Assembly (NCBI GenBank): GCA_006503535.1 | Contig: QYRS01000002.1 | Coordinates: forward strand, 2,046,001-2,110,000 | Length of the DNA: 64,000 nt | From: Arthrinium phaeospermum | Taxonomy: Eukaryota; Ascomycota; Sordariomycetes; Amphisphaeriales; Apiosporaceae | Reading direction: 5' to 3' | Shown: positions 1 through 11,955 of the stretch, in pieces | Numbering within the stretch: position 1 is the first letter of the stretch | How the letters are laid out: every line of letters begins with the position of its first letter | The notes under the pieces: generated by a model | Databases searched by the model: none | The model's input: the letters and a program-made list of their open reading frames with translations, nothing else | What the model was told of the DNA's origin: nothing | Program-made: the position numbers and the translations under genes

Positions 1-3000
1 TTCCACTTGGTCTTGGCGTAGCGCAGGATCCGGCCCTTTTGCACGTCGATGGGCGCCTGGCCGTACTCGAGGCGCTTGCGGTTCAGGTCGTCGAGGCGGC
101 GCAGGTTGACGTTCCAGATGGCCAGCGTCTGCTTGGGGCCCAGCTTGGGATAGTACAGCGTCAGGTGCAGGCGGGAGCGGAAGGCGTCGTCGATGGAGCC
201 GACGCGGTTGGTGGTCAGGAACAAGATGCCTTGGTAGTACTCGAGGATTCGGAGGAAGACTGAGGGAGGAGGGTTAGACGTGTGTGGGAAAGGGGGAGGG
301 CTACGCACCAGAGACTAGCCCGTTCCGTTTTACGTCGTCCCTCTTAGACGGTTTAGTGTGTCGTTCATGGATGGCAGTTGGGTGAATTCACTTACACTAC
401 GTTTGGCAAGGAAGACATCAGCTTCGTCGAGAAGCACGACACAACCCCATGTTTGGGCTAGGCCCAAGAGTCTGTCAAGATTTTCCTGGACATCTTCGGG
501 CTCATAGCCAATATCGCCTAAAGTCGGAAGTGAGCATCTGATGACTGGGGTCGCAGGAACACTTTGGTCCTTACCACAAGTTATAGGAAATAGAGGCCGC
601 TTGGTGAAGGCCGCCACGCACTCTGGATCGACGGTTTAAGCTGAAGCCTCTGTAAGTTTCGATAAAAAATAGTCTTACCGGCCGTTGATGTTTTCCCCAC
701 GCCGGGTTCGCCGTGCAAGAGGATAATGCAACCCCACCCTTTGATGATGTTAATTATGAGCACAGGTGGAACAGAAGCAGAAAGAGCAACAGAAGTACCT
801 TTTCCGTGCACAATATCAATATCCGCCGCATGCTTCACATGGGCACCAGTTGACCGCGACCCAGCCGCATGGTTTTCCACAACGGCTCGTACCATGTTCT
901 TATGGCCGGAAGGCAGTATGAGGTCATCCCAGTCGGCCTGGGAGACGACAGGCTTCATAAGGCTCAGATCGAGGGAGACTTGATAACCCCAGTCAGCAGA
1001 AGGAACGTCTACTACTGTCCCTGTAGTCTCTGAGAAGCACTTACCCCATTTGCGGAGACGGAGCGCGAAGGCCCGTACTGTCCCGGGCAATAGGACCATA
1101 TGGCCATCTTCTTCCATTGCATGCTGGACCTCCTCAGCGGCACCGGGCGTAGCCGAAGATAGAGTGGGATAGCATTTGAGAGTATTCACCATATCGACCC
1201 GAGCCTTGTCTATCAATCCCAACTGATGGTTCCAATACCAGTCTCTCTGAATGTGGTAGCCCATACCAAGATGCACCTCAGGTGCGCTACCGACTTCTGC
1301 TCCATCATGCGCGAAGAAGTCCGAGCTGGGCAGGGACCCTCGCGGAGTGTTTGCAGGGAGATGTCTGTAGGCCAGCTGCAAGTCTATGATTACAGGAGTA
1401 TTTATCTTCAACGGGATTAGTATATTGTGTGTGAGATCGACTATGTGCCAGAGCAGGGAGCTTACCTCTTCTTGGTACTGTCCTAAAGTCAACCCTTCGT
1501 AGAGTCTGTGAGCAGTTTCGGATACTTGTAAGAAACTACGGCCCCGGCTGCTGAGGAAATCGATGACAGTTTCCTCGACCGGTGCGGATTGGTTTGCCTC
1601 GGGCGCTTGTGAGGCTGTGTAATCACGGGCATACTTCAAGGGGTAGGTTGCAAGGCTGGTGATACCTCTTTCCCCGTCAAAGGGAGCGAAGGGAAAGACA
1701 TCACAGACGCCGGTATACTCTGTCCCTGTGAAGCTTATGTAGTAGCACAGGACCAGCAATGGAGTATATGCATCGGTCTTTTTCGGGAGACCACCATGTC
1801 GTATGAGTTTGGGTATCCCGCCCACAACCGAGATGATCCTGTAAGCCTGTGGTGTATATGGGTCCATCCACTCACAAATCGGCGGACCCCTGATGTGCTG
1901 TGGGATTGGAGGTCCGTTCCCATTTGCTGAATGCGAAGCCGAAGATTTCTTCCCACTGGGTGAAGGTGGAAGTATTCTATGGTGTGGTGAATTAGGAGAC
2001 CGGGGCAGGCGCGAGTGACTTTGCTGCCTGTGCGGTGTGTAAATCAGGTCTCCGGGTTTGAACAACATCCAGAGGTCCCGAAACTGGACAGATTCCAGTT
2101 TGCCGGCTTGTGCATCCTCGCAAAGCTGAAGCTGATCTTTCAGATGTATTGCCATAAAAGCAAGGAGGTGCCGGAGTTGGGCGAGGAGATCATACTCAGC
2201 GCTAGGGGTCTCAGATATATGGGTATACGATGTGTGCACTTCCATGACCCCAGATTTGGTCGACTTGGGTGCTATCTGACAAGCAGTCTGAGCCCCTTCA
2301 AGCGTCTTCAAATGGTCTTCAATGGTACCGCGATGCTGAATGAGCCATCGGAAAGGTTTATAAAACCAGATCGTGTTATCCGCTTGCTCCGTGTTCGACT
2401 CCAACTTCTCCGTCGATGGTTTCCGACCGAGTACGATGGCCTCGGATACCTCATTGAAGTAGTTCCCTATTATCGGGGATTCTAGGCCAATTTTCAGAAT
2501 ATCATCTGATTCTGGCCCAGATGTAACTTCCTGGCCCTCGAACGTTGAACCAGGCTTGCGGCACCGAGCCCTAATGAAAGAATACGTGTGGAGGTTGCTT
2601 TGATGCTCCGCATTGCTCCCATAGCAGAACTTGGTGGCAAGTTCGAATGTGCGACTTGGTGGCTTGCCATCTGTCTTGTGACCGGTCTGATCATCGGCGC
2701 AATCGCTGCCGCCGTCAATTTCGTCATCCTCAACTCGAATGTCATATTTGCCAGCCTTGGTGTTCTCCAGGCTCTCAATTCGATCTTCAAGATTTCCCAC
2801 TAGTTTCACTAGCTCTGTGATAGCCATCCCTGACATCTCAAGGGCAGACCGCGCCACAGAGTCCGTGGAAACGTCCGGGCTTCCAGATCGGCTGCTGTCC
2901 GATGAACTTGATGTAAGAGAGGTGCCCCGGGCAAAGACATGGCGACCCCTTTTCTGCAACATAGCTTTTGAATGTCTAGATCTGGCCCCCTTTTTGGAGA

Positions 3001-3247
3001 GTCTGGGCATACCGTTCGATGCTATATTTTCCCTGTACTCCCCATTTGCGACGGGGACGACCCTCAGTTCTGGGATTTGTACGGCTGAGTCCGATCTTGG
3101 TAGACCAGGCTGCTTATCTGCTGAGCTTGCCGGCATCTGTGGGCTGGCAAGATCGACGGAGTCCTCCTTTGGGTCGTCATTTCTTGCCTTGTCAGCCTCT
3201 TGGGATACCTCGAGAGTACGATGGTCTGTCATCGCCGCTTTCCTCAA
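1..3247 (-). CDS. AAA ATPase with DUF7025-type N-terminal region (C-terminus cut by window edge)
   Basis: Fungal AAA+ ATPase of the DUF7025 type; biological role unknown. It runs leftwards and leaves the window at base 1. The last exons encode Walker A GEPGVGKTSTAE, Walker B VVLLDEADVFLAKR, sensor-1 FLTTNR and an arginine-finger-like FRSRLHL. The N-terminal half is low-complexity and Ser-rich, followed by the conserved LWMLFKPGDLIYTP and YISFTGTEYTGVCDVF blocks. Proposed exons: 679-3247, 575-622, 396-517, 309-342 (34 nt) and 1-259. Three further introns inside 679-3247 (739-798, 979-1044, 1406-1465) are multiples of three without stops, so the frame looks open. Removing them restores family-like joins GKGWGCIILLHG and RKWVSLDL. 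Start taken at 3247; an in-frame ATG at 3232 is an alternative. Divergent from the next gene. Confidence 0.85.
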
Positions 3248-3833
3248 TTCTGATGATAAGATGTCGTATCAAGGTGTGTAGGTAGATGCGTGCGCTGGTG
3301 GATTACTTAAGAGACAACGCCCGGCGGCATTGAGTGAGCGCGTAGTAGTAGCAGGTGGGTGCTAGTTAATATAAGACAGGGGTGAGCAAACGGCACCAAA
3401 GAGAGCTGTCGAGTGGTACGAGGTTCAAGCATATATGCGGGTTGGACAAGTATGGGAACCCAACAAGATGACTTGATTGGCGCTCTACCCCCAATATGCA
3501 TTATGCCATGTCGCACCCGCGCCCTGTCCCGTGAACATGCATGTGAAGAGACAAGTCATATTCGTATTGTCTGCGAGAGGGAAAGAGGGGAAATTGAGAA
3601 ACAATGGGGGTTTGGAGACATGTTACCTGAGGCACCAAACATGGCCAACGTTGCAATACAGCTGATGCCGTGGTGGGAAAGTCCCTGGCTGCGAAGTCGC
3701 CAGCATTTCAGAGGAGGGTTGGCCTTACTCTTGGTTTCTCGCAGCACGTGCTTCTGGTCCATGCAGTTTACACTCCTGTCTCTTTGAGGCATCCATAATT
3801 CTTGGGCTGCTACATCTGGACCTCGAGCACACC
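3248..3833. promoter_or_regulatory. Divergent promoter region between AAA ATPase and STAND-like gene
   Basis: 586 bp lie between two divergently oriented start codons, so it must hold both promoters. No clear TATA box, operator or coding potential is visible; the short open frames here show no recognisable protein. Confidence 0.4.
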
Positions 3834-6333
3834 ATGGCCTCTATTGTAGGGCTTTCATCACGGGATCGTGTCTTGTCAAACAGTGCGGCAGAGTTTCTGG
3901 AAACCCGTGGCGACGTTGCCATGGGGCCCGACATTGCAGGGACATCCCCCGAGTTCGTACCGGAACTTGACCGCTTTATATCTAGGGAGGACGCCTTCAA
4001 GTGAGCATCAACCCGTGCATACTCAAAATGGATGCGTGCGGTTATTGACTAATCTCCCTTCAGCGTGGACTACCATGAACAGTCGCGCGAAAGGTTAGAA
4101 CAGTTCAAACGCACACTCGCTGCGTTCCAGCAAAACCTCGTCGATCGCAAGGTAGACACGAGATTCGACATCTCTATCAAGGATGCACAAGATTACACAT
4201 TGGGCGATGTCCTGCAGATCGCGAATACAGTACAGCAGAGGAACAAGAAACTCGATAATGTCAACAGGTGCACTAAAGGAATCAAGAAGTTCTTTCGGGC
4301 GACTGGAAAGAATGCTTCGACTTTCAAGAAACTCTTGGCGTTCGTACCATCTGATGCCTACGGTTCTGTAATCTGCGGAGGGTTCACCGTGATATTGGAT
4401 GTACGGATCGTCCCTTGTTCTACTGGCGGGTAAGAATACCACAGAGCTGTGAGGCTGACATCGCACGTAGGCACTGGAGAGGACCGAGTCATTGCGAGAT
4501 AAGATGTGTGATATACTGGAGAAGATACCACTGACGCTCAGAAAGCTGCACAACTGGCTTGACGTCCACCATAAGTCAGTACGCTTGAAATTCAGGGCCG
4601 ATGCTGTATTAGTCGCCATCTTTGTTCTTCTAGAGCTCATTATCCGAGAGTTGTCGGGAAGTACCAGTAGTAAGCTCAGATCAATCAGGCATCCCGTGGA
4701 TGAGGCGACTGACACGCAGTCTCAGAGAAAATCATCAAGGTGCCTTTCAAAGGAGAGACCTATGGATCCAGCATTGACGAGGCTACCGCTGCCTTGGAGG
4801 ACAGCGTGAAAGACTTCGAAGAGGAAGCCAAAATCTGTAGCGAACAGAGGCTGGGTGAAATAGATGTAGCCACTAAAACCACCCTTATGACCACGAGACA
4901 ATTGGATGAAAGAGCTCGAGACACCGACTTGAGAGTTCAGCAAATATCTCAACATCTTGCCGGCATTGAGAACCGGTTCGCGACACAACTCCGCCTGGAC
5001 CATGCTTCAATTGAAGAGAAGCTAGCCGGCAGCACCGAGAAGGTGCTCGGGAAGCTCGAGGAGAAGGGGAAAGAGTTGTCAGCAGAAGCACATGGAGTGC
5101 AGGTACACAATGTCTTCTATTGCTTCCTTACATCAAACCCGTCCGTTGATTCTAAGACTGGGCTGCGTATGTACTCAACTTCAACGACAATCTTTGGCTT
5201 GGATGCTGACATATGACCAAGTTGACCCCTTTCAAGCTGAACGCAAGCTCTTGCGAGCTGCTATGCCAGTATCAATGCACGGCGAAGCATCGACTTCATA
5301 TAGACCGAGTACCCCAGTGCTGGGCCCGCCCTCGATACCTAAAGACTGGAAAAAGGCATGCCGAAGGGTTCGCAAGATAGTGGTTGGAGACCTCGTCGAC
5401 TGCTTCCAAGATATGAGATTCAAGCCCGACCTGGCCGAACAAAACCGCATTGCCTTCATCCTTGTGTCAGAGGAGGTACGCGCATATTTGCGCAGCACCA
5501 GGTCAAAGTTGCTTGTTGTGGAACTGCTATGTGACGGGGACGGGTATTTCACACCAGCATCCTATGCCTCCACGATACTCATCCGCGCCGTACAGAAGAT
5601 TGGCACGTTCCCCGTCTTTTACCACTTCTGTGTGCCACGAGGAAGTGATCCCAACCCCAAGAACGATCTGCTTGCTGGCGGTCGAGGCATCCTGACATCC
5701 CTTCTATCCCAGCTCCTGGAGCATCTGGAGCATTCCCGGGGTGTAGATTTAAACTTCCTCTCCACGAGAAGCAACAGGCTCAAGAGCGTCATCGACGATT
5801 CAGACCGACTGCTCTTCATTATGGAAGAGCTTTTTAGGCGCGTTCCAGAGTCGACCTGCATATATATCGTGATTGACGGGGTTTGGAAGCTTCAGAACGA
5901 GGACGATCAGGACGTGTTGGACGGACTATTGGGTCTTGTCAGGGACGAAAATGTGTTCGTCAAGATCCTAGTGACGAGCCCCCTTTCCATGGATATCTTA
6001 GATCCGCTGGAAACGGAAGAGGCCAAACAGCGAAAGCGGGCCAAGAAGGCAAAGGTGACGGTATCACCCGAAAGCAGATTCCTGACTTTGCATGTCCCGG
6101 AGCATGTAGATGGCGCCCACCATGATTTCAATACCAGCTGGGTGGAGGAAGAGATGGACGAGGTAGTTCGGAAATGCCCCGGTTCGTCCCAAGTGTCTTC
6201 AGGCCCAGAACTTGAACGGAAGAGTCAGAGGCGCAGGAAATTAAACAAGCAGAAGAGAACAGAGGATGTGTCATCGGAAAACGACACTAGTAGCTCGGAC
6301 AGCGCTGCTACTGCTGATTCAGGATATGCATGA
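3834..6333 (+). CDS. Fungal STAND/NLR-like protein with degenerate P-loop
   Basis: Large accessory protein resembling fungal STAND (NLR-like) proteins of the DUF7708 N-terminal type. Supported exons are 3834-4000, 4064-4400, 4471-4669 and 4720-5102, with consensus splice sites and matching phases. The last exon runs from about 5222 to 6333. The junction near 5103-5221 is uncertain; a 10-nt exon at 5157-5166 would make all phases fit and give 735 residues. The N-terminal half is helical (LHNWLDVHHKSVRLKFRADA) and followed by a coiled coil. The C-terminal half has the order of a STAND ATPase: YLRSTRSKLLVVELL where a P-loop would be, FPVFYHFC, then Walker-B-like YIVIDGVWKL. No GxxxxGK[ST] is present, so nucleotide hydrolysis is doubtful. 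The Lys/Ser-rich tail looks disordered. Function unknown. Confidence 0.75.
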
Positions 6334-6853
6334 GGCGGATATATTCGTTGGTAAAGCGTTAATGCTAAAGTGCTGCATCTGGACTGTAATACGATATTTA
6401 TTAGACCACCATGAGGAGTGAATACGTCTCTGAAGCGGTGGGAATTGACTGACCATTAGCCAAAACCAGTTCGTCCTACAGTAAAAAGTCTCGTAGATTC
6501 ACCTTCCTTGGCTCTGAACTTCCGGTATCGAGCCAAGCTGGGTGCTGATTGCCATACGTGGGACAAGCCCGGCCTCTGCGAAAACTGCGTTCCAGTAAGC
6601 CTTGGACCCGAGCCTTCTTCTTCCCATTACGGAAAGAGGTGTTCCCTACCATGCGTTCTCTCGCACTCTTGCCACAGGGAGGAGTGATAAATCCCAGTCG
6701 GCACGTAGACGCAGTGAACTAGTACAGAAAACGTGGACTGTCACGCGTTATCCGGGTAAGCGAGAGATGTACTAAACACCCTACCTTGGAGCTGGCAGGC
6801 GCCACATCCGCACCGGACGTTGTTGTGATGTTTTTGTTTCCTCCTACTCCATA
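6334..6853. other. Convergent intergenic region
   Basis: 520 bp between the 3' ends of the STAND-like gene and the Snu23 gene. No coding potential, repeat or RNA gene was seen; it probably holds both 3' UTRs. Confidence 0.4.
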
Positions 6854-7573
6854 TCACTTCTTGGATGAGCCAAAGCCACCGGCGAAACCCATCATGGCCA
6901 TCATATCGTCCTCTTCGTGCTCTCCGTCGATGCGAACATCCTCGCCGTACTCCATCTTGACATCCTTGTTCTTCTCGCGTTCGAGACGGACCTTCTCCGC
7001 AGCCTCCCTGCGTTTGAGGCGCTTGGCCTCGCGGTCCTTGTCGTCCTCGACCTTCTGGATCTCGAGGCGCTCCTTCAGGCTGGTGGTGGCGTTCGTCTTC
7101 TCCTGCTGCAACATCTCCCAAAGCATCTCGATGCGCTCGTGGACCTCAGCGGCCGAGGCCTGGCGCACGTGGCCCGTCTCGCCGATGGCGCGCAGATGCT
7201 GCATCGAGTTGATGTGGTCCAGCCACTGCAGGTTGTCCTTGAAGGTGAGGTCGCAGTGCTCGCAGTAGAGACCTGCGCCCTTTCCGCGCTTGCCCATGCC
7301 CGCGCCGCCGGGCACCAGCATCGTCTTGCCCACTTGCGCCGAGAAGTCGGTGGCGCGCGACCGCGCCGACGTCAGCGATTCGTCGCCCGTCATCGGCTTG
7401 TAATATTTCTTGCCCTCGAGCTTCGCTTCGTATCGCTTCTTCGACTCCTCTCGCTCCTCGGCCTCGCGGGCTTTGGCCTTCGCAGCGTACTTGTCGAGGT
7501 CCCAATCCTCCCCCTCCCGGAAGGTGTCGCTGGCCTTGCCGGCGCCATAGGCAGAACCTTTCTTGTCCGCCAT
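6854..7573 (-). CDS. SNU23: Snu23/ZMAT2-type U4/U6.U5 tri-snRNP zinc-finger protein
   Basis: Single-exon gene for a 239-residue protein of the Snu23 (human ZMAT2) family, a component of the U4/U6.U5 tri-snRNP needed for spliceosome activation in the nucleus. The single matrin-type C2H2 finger is clear: C104, C107, H120 and H126 within LYCEHCDLTFKDNLQWLDH. It is preceded by the charged N-terminal segment (DLDKYAAKAKARE) typical of the family and followed by a long Lys/Arg/Glu helix that contacts other spliceosomal proteins in known homologues. The acidic, Met-rich, Gly-rich tail (FAGGFGSSKK) is also normal. Length is close to that of ZMAT2. Start is the first ATG of the frame. Divergent from DPH5 with about 390 bp between start codons. 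Confidence 0.95.
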   Translation of the reverse strand: MADKKGSAYGAGKASDTFREGEDWDLDKYAAKAKAREAEEREESKKRYEAKLEGKKYYKPMTGDESLTSARSRATDFSAQVGKTMLVPGGAGMGKRGKGAGLYCEHCDLTFKDNLQWLDHINSMQHLRAIGETGHVRQASAAEVHERIEMLWEMLQQEKTNATTSLKERLEIQKVEDDKDREAKRLKRREAAEKVRLEREKNKDVKMEYGEDVRIDGEHEEDDMMAMMGFAGGFGSSKK

Positions 7574-7963
7574 GTTGCCGTATTGATGATCGGCTGGACG
7601 AGTTTAGATACTGTTCGAGACAGTAAGCACTATCGGGTTGGCGTGGACGTGAAGAACTCGGCGTTTCGAGGCTATGCAGACGCGGTTTGGGGAACGAAGT
7701 GCAATCGGTGACGCGCGACAGCGAGTTGAAGGATAGCTCGGGTTGATTAAAACTGGAACCACGTTAGAGGCAGGCAGATAAGCTTCGTGCATGTGCTTAT
7801 CAGCCTCCATCTTTTGGAGCTACCCCGCCAATAATTCGTTGCCCCTCCAAAATATTTCCTGTCGCAAAAGATCGGAGTATCGAAGTTTGCTTGCGCCCAG
7901 GTTCGGACAAGGAATTCGCATTGTCCGTAATACCGATCTACGACCAGGGCCATTCTATTCGAA
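7574..7963. promoter_or_regulatory. Bidirectional promoter of SNU23 and DPH5
   Basis: 390 bp between divergent start codons of two housekeeping genes. No TATA box is obvious. The arrangement implies a shared or back-to-back promoter; this is inferred from gene order only. Confidence 0.45.
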
Positions 7964-9017
7964 ATGCTGTACCTAGTTGGTCTAGGTCTCTCGGATGAGA
8001 CCGACATCACAGTCAAGGGCTTGGAGATTGTCAAGAAGGCGTCCCGGGTCTACCTCGAAGCATACACTAGCATTCTGCTTGTAGACCAAACCGTTCTGGT
8101 AGGGCATCCTTGTGCCTGATTTGTTTGAGACTCTTGATGGGGAGCAAGAATGAATGGACTGGACAGCTGAAACCTAACTTCTCCAGTAGGAGGCTTACTA
8201 TGGCCGCTCCATCGTGGTGGCCGATCGCGAGATGGTCGAGTTTGACAGCAACGCTGCGGACGAAAGCAACGAGCTCCTACGATACGCTGCCACCGAAGAT
8301 GTCGCCTTACTCGTGGTAGGCGACCCGTTCGGCGCCACGACGCATGCCGACCTCGTACTGCGCGCCCGCCAGCTGGGCATCCCCGTCAGCACGGTCCCCA
8401 ATGCATCCATCATGAGCGGCATCGGTGCGTGCGGTTTGCAGTTGTACAACTTTGGGCAGACGGTCAGTATGGTTTTCTTCACGGACAACTGGAGGCCAGC
8501 CTCCTTCTACGACCGGGTGCGGGAGAACCGCCAGATCGGCCTGCACACGCTGCTGCTGCTGGACATCAAGGTGAAAGAGCAGACCATTGAGAACATGATG
8601 CGCGGCAACAAGGTCTTCGAGCCCCCGCGCTACATGACTGTGGGCCAGTGCGCGCGCCAGATGCTCGAGATCGAGGAGGAGAAGGGCGAGGGCGTCTACG
8701 GGCCCGACAGCCTGGCCATCGGCGCCGCGCGCGTTGGCGGCCGCAACGAGAAGTTCGTCGCCGGCACGCTGAAGGAGCTCTGTGACTCCGACGACGCACT
8801 GGGCCCCCCACTGCACAGTATGGTGCTGCTGGGCCGTCGGGCACACGAGCTGGAGAGGGACTTCGCCCGGGGCTTCGCGGTCAATCCGGAGACGTGGGAC
8901 GCCCTCTGGGCTAGAGATTACGGCAAGCAGGATGCGCCTACTGCCCCACAGACCGACGATAACGGCGATGAAGAGAGCGGCAAGGAGAGTGATGTTAAAG
9001 TGCAAGCTAGTCTCTAA
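7964..9017 (+). CDS. DPH5: Diphthine methyl ester synthase
   Basis: SAM-dependent methyltransferase that methylates the modified histidine of elongation factor 2 during diphthamide synthesis in the cytosol. Two exons, 7964-8098 and 8190-9017, give 320 residues. The intron (8099-8189) has donor GTAGGG and acceptor TAG directly before GAG. The start [19 protein letters not shown] matches the conserved N-terminus of the family, and [37 protein letters not shown] and [15 protein letters not shown] are hallmark blocks of the tetrapyrrole-methylase fold. The acidic C-terminal extension after [16 protein letters not shown] is longer than in yeast and poorly conserved. Divergent from SNU23. Confidence 0.97.
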
Positions 9018-10505
9018 GAGTATTACTATGTTGAAATGTACATACTTGGATCAAAGATAAAGATAAATATTTCTAGCTACATTACCTTGAGTGCTTCCAG
9101 GAGTGAAACAAACAATTCAATATGTTTACTTGGCATACATGGAGGTATGTTGAGAGATCCAGCCTCTTGACACTCTTGTCGTGTCTGGCAGCGTGGGCAG
9201 CCTTGTATGGCCTCGCCACCTTCATTCATTGAATGTTGATTTCGATAAGGGAGGCCGCGGCGATATGGGGTCAGAATTTCGGATTGACTTCGATGCTGTA
9301 ACATTAGATCCGGCAAGTGCTCTCTCTGCATGTGTGCACCAGTGCCAGCCATTACGATTGATACGTTCAATTGATCGATGTAAGCATCAAGGTTCGGATA
9401 TGACGTAATCTTTCACCTGCCATCGAACCATTTCCCCATGAGATGCATTATTTGGTAGATAGGAGGTAGGCGGGCACATGTAATTGATGCAATTGATGAG
9501 CAGGAGTTCCTTATCAGGACTCCCAATGTTCAACCTCAGGTGCATATGGAAGGTAGGCCCAAGACGAATTTGAGGAAGGTGGCAGGAGAATTAGCAACTC
9601 ACTCCACTATTCGGCATACATACATGTATGCAAACACGCTGCCTGCCTAAGGTACCTGCCTACATGCGCATTTGTTTGAGATTACCGGCCTCGAGCAACT
9701 TTAAATGGTATGAACATAGGTTAAGAAATTATTTTGGATTAAGGCGCCTTTTATCATTCCAGTTTTCCGGGAGTGGTTGAACACTGCATGTACCTATCGG
9801 TACAGTGAGCATGCAGCGTTCGATATGAGCGTGTCTGTCCCGTAGCTTAATTCTCGGAGCGCATGCCGCATTTTACCTAAGCAAGTACGCGCCTACCTAC
9901 ATAAGCAGCACGCCTAACAGCTTCCTGCCCCCCACATTTACCCTTTCCCATGTGCCACTGCTTTGGCGACATCCATCGCAAGTACACCGTTTTGTAACTA
10001 GGTTAATTGAATAACAACGGTCCGGCATCACCTGCACCTGCATTTCGCCCAAACCACTTGACGGCTGTCCCTGCCTCCACTGATCGCTCGGAACTTAGTA
10101 ACTCGGTCAATCCCAGTCACTTCAGGATAGAACGAACAGGCCGCACGCACTGATCCGGGACTGATTGGAAAGCGGCAAGCATTGGACGTCGCTGCATTAT
10201 CATCGGTGGTGCAGGTGAAAATCGGATTTCCCTTTCCCAACCTCGAATTTCAAGCCTAATACCTACTTTGTCAATCCGACGAGCCATTTCTCCTCAGGCC
10301 CAAAGCCGTTGGCAACCCAAGATTGCGGGACAGTTTCTCCAGCATCAATTGCATTGGAACCTGCCACCATCTGTCTGAGGCCGACTTGAGATATTTAGGT
10401 TCCGCCAAGCTGTAATCCATCGTCAGCACTTCATCCTCTCACCACCAACCTTCATCGCCAACTTGCGCAATTGAGCATGAGTGCCACTGTCTCCCAGACT
10501 TCACC
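9018..10505. other. Intergenic region without recognised gene
   Basis: About 1.5 kb. Short open frames show no recognisable protein. The last 300 bases carry CT-rich patches and the upstream ATG at 10477, which is out of frame with the following gene and could act as a short upstream ORF. Confidence 0.4.
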
Positions 10506-11955
10506 ATGGTAAGACGCCTCATCGCCATGGAACCCAGCATCGACTATTTGCTAATTATTTCAGAATTCGGCTTGGGAGGTTCGTGACCAGGCCGATCAGG
10601 CCGAGGACGACTACAACCATCCTCTTCGTATCAAGAACAAGGAGCTGGAAGATGAGAACCTCCAGCTGAAGCGCATCTTGCGCAAGAACGGCATCACTTG
10701 GCCCAACAAGTATGGCATTCATCAGACTGTGTCTCGCAAGCGCACCCGGAGCTCAACCACAAACACGTCCATTCCCTACCTGCCACCTGAGATCATGTTG
10801 AAGATTCTTTCTTATGCGCTCACCAGCAACTCCCCCATCATCGACCCTCTGGGCAAGACCAAGAAAGATCATCTTACCCCCGACGAGAAGAATCGGCCTA
10901 ACCAGGTTGCCATTCATTTCCTCGCCACATGCAGAGCATACAATGAAGAGGGAAAGAAGATGTTTTGGACCCAGAACACCTTCACCTTCACCTCGGTCCA
11001 ATCGGTAAAATTGTTTTCCGAGGTCGACGCCTCGTACCGATGCCTCGTGAAGCAGGCCAACATGCGCATCATCGCAAGATTCTACGATGATGAGGACCGG
11101 GCGCACCGCCTCCCAAGGGACCACCATACACAGATTCACGGTCGGCCGAAACTCAGAGTCCAGAGAAGAGCCAGAGAGCCAACTCTGGCACGCCGAGGCT
11201 TCCGTTCATATGCCTGGTTCCAGCTTGTGGACTTCCTCGAGGCGCTGTTACCCCCTCATATCCCCGGCCACGACCACACTGTCCCACGGACCCGGCTTCT
11301 GCCGAACCTTGAGGTCTTGCGCATCGATCTTGTCAATTTTGGGGACGACATGTTTCAGTATCCGCCGGCCCAGCTGCACGACGTTGCCTCTCATCAACTC
11401 GGATGTTCTCTCAATGAGCTGATTGTTACCGGCTTGCCGACGGATGATACTGGCACTCGGACTGGTACAGAGCTGTCGGGCCTTCTCAAGGACGATGGCT
11501 TGTTGATCAACCACGCACCAACTTTGGTGGCTCTGAAGCAGGGCGGTCTGCGGGTCCTACTAGGAAACGAATCTCGTAAGAAGGTGGTTCGATCTATGCG
11601 GCCCGTCATGGGTGTACACCATCACCATCACGATGATCACCCCGATTACTTCGACGAGTTCCCCCCGGCACCTCCAGATGAGGGCGAGCCGCCTTATTCG
11701 CAATACTTTTCTTGCCGTACCATCTGGAAGCGAGTCCCAGAGTGGATTGAGCGACCACAGAAGCGCCACTGGGTATTATTCGATCGGGTCAGCGGTTTGC
11801 CCTGGGATGAGGTTCAAGAAGAGGCCCTGATGTTTGACTTCCTCGATGATACAGACGAAGAGGAGGGCATGATGTGTGAGAACTGCGGCGAGGTTCACCC
11901 AGGAGCCATTCTTCCGGACGAGCTCATGGATGATTTATACGATGACGATATGTGA
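10506..11955 (+). CDS. F-box-like protein
   Basis: Protein of 464 residues with an F-box-like motif, YLPPEIMLKILSYAL, at about residues 73-87, preceded by a short coiled coil (KNKELEDENLQLKRIL). F-box proteins are substrate adaptors of SCF ubiquitin ligases; that role is inferred from the motif only. The body has the LATCRAYNEEGKKMFW segment common in fungal F-box-like proteins, a five-His run followed by Asp/His, and an acidic C-terminus with CENCGEVHPG. Gene model: the ATG at 10506-10508 sits in an excellent context (CACCATGG) and is split from the rest by an intron at 10509-10563. The first exon then holds only the start codon, and exon 2 begins N-S-A-W-E. The upstream ATG at 10477 does not join in phase. 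Confidence 0.75.

Noticed and set aside
2739..3281. 180-codon plus-strand frame
   Set aside because: Antisense to the Ser-rich N-terminal part of the AAA ATPase gene.
8307..9005. 232-codon antisense frame over DPH5
   Set aside because: DPH5 is unmistakable on the other strand; the antisense product has no recognisable domain.
11612..11650. His-rich stretch HHHHHDD as metal-transport motif
   Set aside because: It is a short run inside the F-box-like protein without membrane segments or other transporter features.
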